From Thiopontia sp964344435 (GTDB taxonomy: Bacteria > Pseudomonadota > Gammaproteobacteria > GCF-002020875): 20,852 nucleotides of DNA. How positions within the stretch are numbered: the first letter of the stretch is position 1; each line of letters starts with the position of its first letter. This document shows positions 15,693 through 20,852 of this stretch, in pieces. A program made the translations under genes and the position numbers. The stretch is from positions 1 through 20,852 of the forward strand of contig CAYFNH010000040.1 of NCBI GenBank assembly GCA_964344435.1, given 5' to 3'. The notes beneath the pieces were generated by a model that ran no database searches, was not told where the DNA came from, and was given only the letters and a program-made list of their open reading frames with translations.

Positions 15693-18600
15693 ATGCGTAT
15701 TCTCTCCCGGCTGCTGTTTGCCACTGCTGTACTGTTTGCGTCTGCCATGGTGTTGGCGGAAGATCCGCTTGCCACGGTAGAGGCGTTGCAGCAGCAGCGT
15801 GAAGGGATTCCGGCTGAGTTGGATGAGGTACTCAGGAACAAGCTGGGCGAACTTTATGATCAGGCGATCAAGGATCGCAAGCAGCAGGGGGTACTGGAGC
15901 AGGAGATTGCCCAACTCAAGGCTCAGGTTGAACAGGCCCCGCAACGGATCGAAGGCTTTCAGTTGCAGCTGGAGCAGTTGCAGATACCGCAACCGCCACA
16001 ACTCAATCCACAGGGAACCGTGGATGAGGTCGCAGTGGTGTTGCGCAAGGCAGAGACCGACCTGGCCTCACTGGAGCTGGAGGAGAAGGGGGTTCGTGAT
16101 CAGATCAACCGGCTCAAGCAGCGGGTGGCGAGTTCGACCGAGGAGATCGTCAGCTACCGGGAGAAGCTGCAGCAGATCAGCAGTGACCTCGAACTCCCGG
16201 TGGTGGAGGGGGAGGAGCCGCTGCTGGTGAGTGCACGCCGCAGTGCACTGTTGGTGAGAAAGTCACTGCGTGAACATCAGATTACCCACTACCAGCTGCA
16301 GACCGACCATCAGGAGCTGTTGAATCGCCTCTGGGGCAGCCACTCCGAGCTGCTCAAGCAGCAGATCAAGAATCAGCAGGGGTTGCTGGAGCAGCTGCGT
16401 GAGCAGTTGCAGAGCAAACGTGAGGCGTTGGCACAGAGCAATCGACAGCGGGCCGAGGAGGAGCGGGTCAAGGCGGTTGGGTTACCGGCACCGATCCGTG
16501 CGATTGCCGAAGAGAATGTACGCCTCAGTGAAGAGGCCGGAGTGATTACCCAGGCCAGCAGTGAGGCAGCCAACCGGCTGCAGCAGAGCCGGCAAAAACT
16601 TAACTGGCTCAAGAGTGAGCGTGAGGAGACCGAGCGTCGCGTAGCCTTTATTGGCGACAGTGACGCGATTGGCCGCGTGCTGCTCAAGCGCAAGCGAGGG
16701 CTGCCATCTCTGGAGAACTATCGCCGCGATCTGTTGCTTCGGGTCGAGGAGATCGACCGAATCAGCAACAGCATTATCGATGTGGAGGAGCGGCGTAGGG
16801 ATCTGCAGGCCGGGGAGCAGCAACTGAGTCAGGTGATGGCAGACTCCGCCATCGAGATTGATGGCGTGTTGGAGGGGATCGAGGGGTATCGTGCCCTGAT
16901 TGAGGGCAACCTGCGCAGCAAGGCAGAGCAGTTGCTGAACGACCAGAAAGAGCAGCTGGTGCAATTGTCGCAACTCTACAGTGGCTACATCTCACGCCTT
17001 ACCGAGCTTGACATTGCGGAGCGTCAGCTGGTTTCGGAGTCGGAGAAATTCTCCAGCTATATTGATGAGCGACTGATCTGGATCGCCAACCTTCAGCCGC
17101 TGTCCCCTCAGGATCTGCTGGCGTTGGGGGAGAGTCTGCGCTGGCTGCTGGATAGCGATAACTGGCAACAGTTGTTTCAGGATCTCCTGCAGGCAGCCTC
17201 CAGTTCTCCATCCAGGCTGATTCCCCTGCTGGTGGTGTTACTGTTGCTGGTCAACCGGAATGGGCTGCAGCGCAATCTGCTGCAGATCACCACCGCTCGA
17301 CGCGGAGTCAAGGAGGACAATATCGGCTACACCCTGAGTGCGCTGGCCTATACCACGCTGCTGGTGGCACCCTTGCCGATGCTGTTGCTGCTGTTGCAGT
17401 GGCTGTTGAGTGGTTACTCCTTTGCCGCCCCCTTCTCGCACGCACTCATGTCCCCCTTGCCGGTGGTGGCGGTAACCCTGGCGGTGATCGGCTTTTTCCA
17501 GCAGGCCAGTCGGGATGATGGCGTGGGCATGCGCCACTTTAACTGGCCGCCCATGGTGTGCGAGTCGGTGCGCAGTAGTCTTGGGGTGATCCGCTGGACG
17601 CTGCCGCTGTTGCTGTTTGTGGTGTTGCTCAGTCCCGGGCTGGAACAGGAGGAGCAGCTGCTGAGCGGGTTTGGGCGTCCGGCACTGATCGCCATGATGC
17701 TGTTGCTGATCTACCTTACCCTGCACCATCTCTACTTTTCCGATCTGTTACAGCAGGGATTGGTGGCCCAGGGGCGGATGTGGTTAGCGCGGCTGTTACG
17801 GATGGGTATTGTGCCGTTAATGTTGTTGATTGCGCTCACCATTACCCTCTCCAGCGCCCTCGGCTATCACCACAGTGCCCTGTTGCTGGCGGGAAACCTC
17901 TACGCAACCCTGCTGTTTCTGTTGCTGATCCTGCTGCTGCAGGATGTTACGCGCCGTTTTCTTCAGCTTAGTGACCGTCGTCTGCGTTATGAGGAGCTGC
18001 TCAAGCGGCGTGAAGAGATGCGCCAGCAGCGCCTGCGCGAGAGTGAAGAGCGGGGTACCGAAATGCCGCAGGAGCTGGAGCAGGAGAGCATCGATATTCA
18101 GCAGCTCAGCGGGGAGGCACAGCGCATCTTTCAGACCAGCTTCTACCTGTTGGTTGCGGTGGGGCTATGGATGATCTGGGAGCAGATGATCCCTGCGCTG
18201 GCGGTGCTGGAGTCGGTCACTTTCCCCTTCACCACCGTGGAGCTGGTGGATGGGATCGAGAAGGTGCGTGCCATCAATCTGCTGGATGTCGGGGCCGGGC
18301 TGTTTCTGGTGCTGATTACCGTGGTGCTGACCCAGAATCTGCCCGGTCTGATCGAGATCATCCTGCTGCAGCGACTGCCACTGGAGACCGGTAGCCGTTA
18401 TGCGATCCGTACCCTGGCGCAGTACCTGATTGCCGCTATCGGTATTACCGCCATCTTCAATGCAATTGGTGCGGAGTGGTCGAGCATCCAGTGGTTGGTT
18501 GCAGCACTCAGTGTTGGGCTTGGCTTTGGTCTGCAGGAGATTGTGGCCAACTTTGTCAGTGGCATTATCCTGCTTTTCGAACGACCCATTCGGGTTGGGG

Positions 18601-19082
18601 ATACAGTTACGGTTGGCAACAATAATGGTGTGGTGGTGCGGATCCGTATCCGTGCAACCACCATACGTACCTGGGATCGACAGGAGCTGGTGGTGCCCAA
18701 CAAGGAGTTCATCACCTCTCAGGTATTGAACTGGACCCTTGGTGACCAGGTCAATCGGGTGGTGATTTCGGTAGGGGTGGCCTATGGCAGTGATGTGGAT
18801 CGTGCCCATACGCTGATGCTGGAGGCGGCCTCGGAGCTGGATTCCATCATGCTTGATCCCGCCCCAACGGTCTCGTTTGAAGAGTTTGGTGATAATGCGT
18901 TGATCCTGCGTATACGTTGCTATCTCGATGCAATCGATAATCGACTGGGAGTGATTACCGAGATGCACCGTCGCATCAACAATAAATTCAACCAGGCAGG
19001 GATCAGCATGGCATTCCCGCAGCGGGATATCCATTTCGACAGCGATCAGCCGCTCAATATACGGTTGCTGAAACAGAATTAA
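15693..19082 (+). CDS. Large mechanosensitive channel of the MscK/MscM type
   Basis: An 1129-residue protein, matching the 1100-1120 residues of E. coli MscK and MscM. Members open on membrane tension and release solutes during hypo-osmotic shock; MscK also responds to potassium (family knowledge). Seen: a signal peptide (1-22, cleavage likely after VLA); a long Gln/Glu-rich coiled-coil periplasmic region to about 500; about eleven hydrophobic segments (about 508-522, 545-570, 583-605, 631-650, 664-682, 703-723, 729-752, 812-832, 860-883, 903-925, 934-960) with a charged loop at about 760-810; and a C-terminal MscS domain whose pore helix reads GLGFGLQEIVANFVSG, followed by RPIRVGDTV, TTIRTWDRQELVVPN and the beta and alpha/beta vestibule. 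AAGGG at 15680-15684 supports the start. It cannot be assigned to MscK rather than MscM from sequence alone. ridA follows 23 bases later, probably co-transcribed. Confidence 0.93.
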   Translation: MRILSRLLFATAVLFASAMVLAEDPLATVEALQQQREGIPAELDEVLRNKLGELYDQAIKDRKQQGVLEQEIAQLKAQVEQAPQRIEGFQLQLEQLQIPQPPQLNPQGTVDEVAVVLRKAETDLASLELEEKGVRDQINRLKQRVASSTEEIVSYREKLQQISSDLELPVVEGEEPLLVSARRSALLVRKSLREHQITHYQLQTDHQELLNRLWGSHSELLKQQIKNQQGLLEQLREQLQSKREALAQSNRQRAEEERVKAVGLPAPIRAIAEENVRLSEEAGVITQASSEAANRLQQSRQKLNWLKSEREETERRVAFIGDSDAIGRVLLKRKRGLPSLENYRRDLLLRVEEIDRISNSIIDVEERRRDLQAGEQQLSQVMADSAIEIDGVLEGIEGYRALIEGNLRSKAEQLLNDQKEQLVQLSQLYSGYISRLTELDIAERQLVSESEKFSSYIDERLIWIANLQPLSPQDLLALGESLRWLLDSDNWQQLFQDLLQAASSSPSRLIPLLVVLLLLVNRNGLQRNLLQITTARRGVKEDNIGYTLSALAYTTLLVAPLPMLLLLLQWLLSGYSFAAPFSHALMSPLPVVAVTLAVIGFFQQASRDDGVGMRHFNWPPMVCESVRSSLGVIRWTLPLLLFVVLLSPGLEQEEQLLSGFGRPALIAMMLLLIYLTLHHLYFSDLLQQGLVAQGRMWLARLLRMGIVPLMLLIALTITLSSALGYHHSALLLAGNLYATLLFLLLILLLQDVTRRFLQLSDRRLRYEELLKRREEMRQQRLRESEERGTEMPQELEQESIDIQQLSGEAQRIFQTSFYLLVAVGLWMIWEQMIPALAVLESVTFPFTTVELVDGIEKVRAINLLDVGAGLFLVLITVVLTQNLPGLIEIILLQRLPLETGSRYAIRTLAQYLIAAIGITAIFNAIGAEWSSIQWLVAALSVGLGFGLQEIVANFVSGIILLFERPIRVGDTVTVGNNNGVVVRIRIRATTIRTWDRQELVVPNKEFITSQVLNWTLGDQVNRVVISVGVAYGSDVDRAHTLMLEAASELDSIMLDPAPTVSFEEFGDNALILRIRCYLDAIDNRLGVITEMHRRINNKFNQAGISMAFPQRDIHFDSDQPLNIRLLKQN

Positions 19083-19090
19083 TGACGCAT

Positions 19091-19096
19091 AAGGAG
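19091..19096 (+). promoter_or_regulatory. Ribosome binding site fixing the ridA start
   Basis: AAGGAG lies 9 bases before the ATG at 19106. Another ATG at 19082 overlaps the channel gene's stop codon and would place this ribosome site inside the coding sequence, so 19106 is preferred. Confidence 0.8.
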
Positions 19097-19105
19097 TATT
19101 TGAAA

Positions 19106-19486
19106 ATGGCAAAAGAGATCATTGCAACCGACCGGGCCCCACAGGCAATCGGTACCTATTCACAGGCGGTCAAGGTGGGAGATACGGTCTATCTCTCCGG
19201 GCAGATTCCGTTGGTACCAGAGACTATGGAGATGGTGGAGGGGGATATGGAGGCGCAGATTGTACGGGTATTTGAAAACCTGACCGCAGTGGCCGAGGCG
19301 GCGGGCGGTACACTCAACGACGTGGTCAAGCTCAATATTTTCCTTACCGACCTGCAACACTTTGCCCTGGTCAATGAGGTGATGGCACGCTACTTCGAGC
19401 AGCCCTACCCGGCCCGGGCGGCGATTCAGGCGGCAGCCCTGCCGAAAGGGGCCGATGTGGAGATGGATGCGGTTATGGTGGTATGA
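19106..19486 (+). CDS. ridA: RidA family reactive imine/enamine deaminase
   Basis: A 126-residue RidA (YjgF/YER057c/UK114) protein, the normal family length. RidA hydrolyses reactive 2-aminoacrylate and related imines released by PLP enzymes, protecting other PLP enzymes such as IlvE (family knowledge). It works as a cytoplasmic trimer with active sites between subunits. Visible signatures: AIGTYSQAV near the N-terminus, LSGQIPLVP, VVKLNIFLTDL, and the C-terminal block YPARAAIQAAALPKGADVEMDAV, which contains the catalytic arginine and glutamate. It is complete. It follows the mechanosensitive channel and converges on the response regulator 30 bases later. The link with the channel is positional only. 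Confidence 0.95.
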   Translation: MAKEIIATDRAPQAIGTYSQAVKVGDTVYLSGQIPLVPETMEMVEGDMEAQIVRVFENLTAVAEAAGGTLNDVVKLNIFLTDLQHFALVNEVMARYFEQPYPARAAIQAAALPKGADVEMDAVMVV

Positions 19487-19516
19487 ACGAACTTTCGGGA
19501 AGATGGATACTCTCCA

Positions 19517-20038
19517 TCACTTGCTCTTCAGGTTGGCAATGTACTTACGGTACTCTGCCATCATTGCACTGACATCATTCGGTGTGAATGGCTTTGGCAT
19601 GTAGGCATTCGCTCCCAAGTCAAAGGCAACCGGAGAGGCTTGATGAGGGTCGTTGCTGCTCTCCATCACGATAAAGGGAATACCGCCTCCCGACTGATTT
19701 CGAATCTTGGCAAGCAGCTCCAGCCCGCACTTGATTTTCCCGTTGTGTCCCCTCTCCGGGTGGTCGTCCAGATTAATATCCAGAAAAATGATGTCAGGTC
19801 CACCCCATCCAGCCATATCTTCTGCATGTTGATTGTTGAGCAGAATCGGGGTTGACGATGAGTGCGTCAAGGGGCTGCACCACTCCTTGATAAGCTGGAG
19901 CGCCTCATTTGCAGAGGCGGTATCACAGATATTGGTATAGCCTTCCGCTTTCAGTGCCGAAACCAGAAATTGTCGGATCAGATGGGTATCTTCCACCACC
20001 AGAACCCGATCCTGATATCTTTTTATCTTGAAGCCCAC
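19517..20038 (-). CDS. Single-domain response regulator with extended loops
   Basis: A protein of about 173 residues made of a receiver domain only, without a DNA-binding output, so it probably acts by protein contact or as a phosphate shuttle. It has VLVVED at the N-terminus, the acceptor D87 in IIFLDINL, and the conserved lysine K149 in AYMPKPF. The acceptor is about 30 residues later than in an ordinary CheY-type domain because of an extra segment before the third strand (from WCSPLTHSSS to AGWGG). A second extra loop (DDHPERGHNGKIKCG) follows the acceptor. GTG at 20038 is preferred because GGGAG lies about 10 bases upstream. A TTG at 20062 that overlaps the kinase stop codon would add eight residues. 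It follows the truncated hybrid kinase on the same strand, so the two were probably partners. Confidence 0.85.
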   Translation of the reverse strand: MGFKIKRYQDRVLVVEDTHLIRQFLVSALKAEGYTNICDTASANEALQLIKEWCSPLTHSSSTPILLNNQHAEDMAGWGGPDIIFLDINLDDHPERGHNGKIKCGLELLAKIRNQSGGGIPFIVMESSNDPHQASPVAFDLGANAYMPKPFTPNDVSAMMAEYRKYIANLKSK

Positions 20039-20058
20039 GTCACTTATTCTCCCTGTGA

Positions 20059-20802
20059 TCAAGCCGCACGCTCTTCCATGTGTTGGCTCAATATCCGAAC
20101 CAACTCCACCTTATCAATTGGTTTAGCGATTATTCCTTCGCTCCCCGCTTCTGTAAAGGCATCACGATGTCGTTTCATTACATTGGCAGTCAACCCATAG
20201 AGTGGCGTGGTAACTCCATTGTCTCTTATTTGACGGGTCGCCTCAATTCCATCCATTACCGGCATCTGCATGTCCATCAGAATCAGATCAAACTTCTCCT
20301 GCTCAACTCGGGATACAGCCTTCTGCCCATTTTCGGCCAGTACCACGGTGGGCCCAAATTTCTCAAGCATTCTGCGAATTAACTGCTGAAGGATAGGGGT
20401 ATCCTCTACCAGTAGTATTTTTCCGGAAAAATGTTGAGTTTTATCCAAGGTCTTTTCCGATTCGTGATCAATGGCTGTATCAGGCTCTTGTGTGGACTTG
20501 TATGGAAGTGCAAGTGTAAACAGTGATCCCTTGCCAAACTCGCTGGTTGCACTGAGATCTCCCCCCATCATCTGTGCCAGGGATTTGGAGATGTAGAGCC
20601 CCAGACCACTGCCGCCAAAGCGGCCACTGATCGAGCTGTCTTCCTGCTCGAATCTCTTGAAGAGTTTGTCGATTTTACCCGGCTGGATACCCGTGCCGGT
20701 GTCCTCTACCAAAAACTGCAGGGTCTCACCGCTTGCTGAAACCGTAAGGGTGATCCCGCCCTGCTCGGTAAACTTGATCGCATTGCCGATCAGGTTGATT
20801 AG
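20059..20802 (-). pseudogene. 3' part of a hybrid histidine kinase cut by an insertion sequence
   Basis: The minus strand carries the C-terminal part of a hybrid kinase. It enters inside HATPase_c at LINLIGNAIKFT and has the G boxes DTGTGI and GGSGLGL. A linker and a receiver follow (KILLVEDTP, acceptor aspartate in LILMDMQMPVMDG, lysine in IIAKPID), and it ends in EERAA. There is no Hpt domain. The HisKA domain and everything before it are absent from the window. Homology to kinases stops exactly at 20802, where the sequence changes to a probable IS terminus. A TTG in the IS end (20817) would give an artificial start, but the product would lack the phosphorylated histidine. The receiver DNA is very similar to that of the kinase at 10424-14509. 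The upstream half may lie beyond the IS outside the window. Confidence 0.85.
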
Positions 20803-20852
20803 GGAACCCCTGAACAAGTCATGAGCAAATGCCTAACGCCTGTAGCGCCCAA
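20803..20852. mobile_element. Terminus of a probable IS5-group insertion sequence (partial)
   Basis: Kinase homology ends at TTAG (20799-20802), which fits the YTAR target duplicated by the IS5 group. The next bases, GGAACCCCTGAACAAGTC (20803-20820), resemble IS5-type terminal inverted repeats (recognised by eye, not by search). Only the first 50 bases are in the window and no transposase is visible, so the family assignment and the orientation are tentative. Confidence 0.5.

Noticed and set aside
19082..19105. An upstream start for ridA overlapping the channel stop codon
   Set aside because: The AAGGAG at 19091-19096 would then be coding, and the usual RidA length matches the start at 19106.
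19502..19518. Small hairpin (GATGGA-loop-TCCATC) between ridA and the response regulator as a bidirectional terminator
   Set aside because: A six-base stem with no T-run on either side is too weak to call.
20803..20817. TTG start giving a short intact protein from the truncated kinase
   Set aside because: These codons belong to the probable IS end, and the product would lack the histidine domain; a fortuitous start is more likely.

Overview
The window looks like chromosomal DNA of a chemoautotrophic gammaproteobacterium, possibly a sulfur-oxidising lineage. This is inferred from moderate GC, dense gene packing, good Shine-Dalgarno sites, a Calvin-cycle type class II aldolase, and a tkt-gap-pgk-pyk-fba cluster of the kind found near carbon-fixation genes in such bacteria. 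No rRNA, tRNA, RuBisCO or phosphoribulokinase gene lies inside the window, so autotrophy and the lineage are inferences. No gene-free stretch exceeds 300 bases.

Layout. (1) 56-2941, plus strand: a small cytoplasmic thioredoxin-fold protein followed 27 bp later by a soluble hybrid histidine kinase with three receiver domains, one of them a degenerate tandem copy. (2) 3184-10283, plus strand: transketolase, GAPDH, phosphoglycerate kinase, pyruvate kinase and class II fructose-bisphosphate aldolase, closed by a clear rho-independent terminator at 10307-10342. Three gaps in this cluster carry long inverted repeats, each of a different sequence type. (3) 10424-14509, plus strand: a 1361-residue membrane-bound hybrid kinase with a NIT-like sensor, PAS domains, two receivers and an Hpt domain. 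(4) 14514-15517, minus strand: a broken hybrid kinase related to it, with an internal out-of-frame deletion. (5) 15693-19486, plus strand: a giant MscK/MscM-type mechanosensitive channel followed by ridA. (6) 19517-20802, minus strand: an unusual single-domain response regulator and the 3' part of another hybrid kinase. This kinase is cut at 20802/20803 by what looks like the end of an IS5-group insertion sequence, which runs to the window edge.

How the genes relate. The central block supplies the triose-phosphate, pentose-phosphate and pyruvate steps that the Calvin cycle shares with glycolysis. It is flanked on both sides by phosphorelay proteins: four kinases or kinase remnants plus a lone receiver. 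The kinases share modules in different orders and have near-identical DNA stretches, so this is an actively shuffling paralogous family: one tandem receiver duplication, one internal deletion and one IS disruption are visible in 21 kb. I did not find a convincing new defence or biosynthetic system. The most interesting signals are the kinase remodelling events and the set of dissimilar hairpins in the carbon-metabolism cluster.
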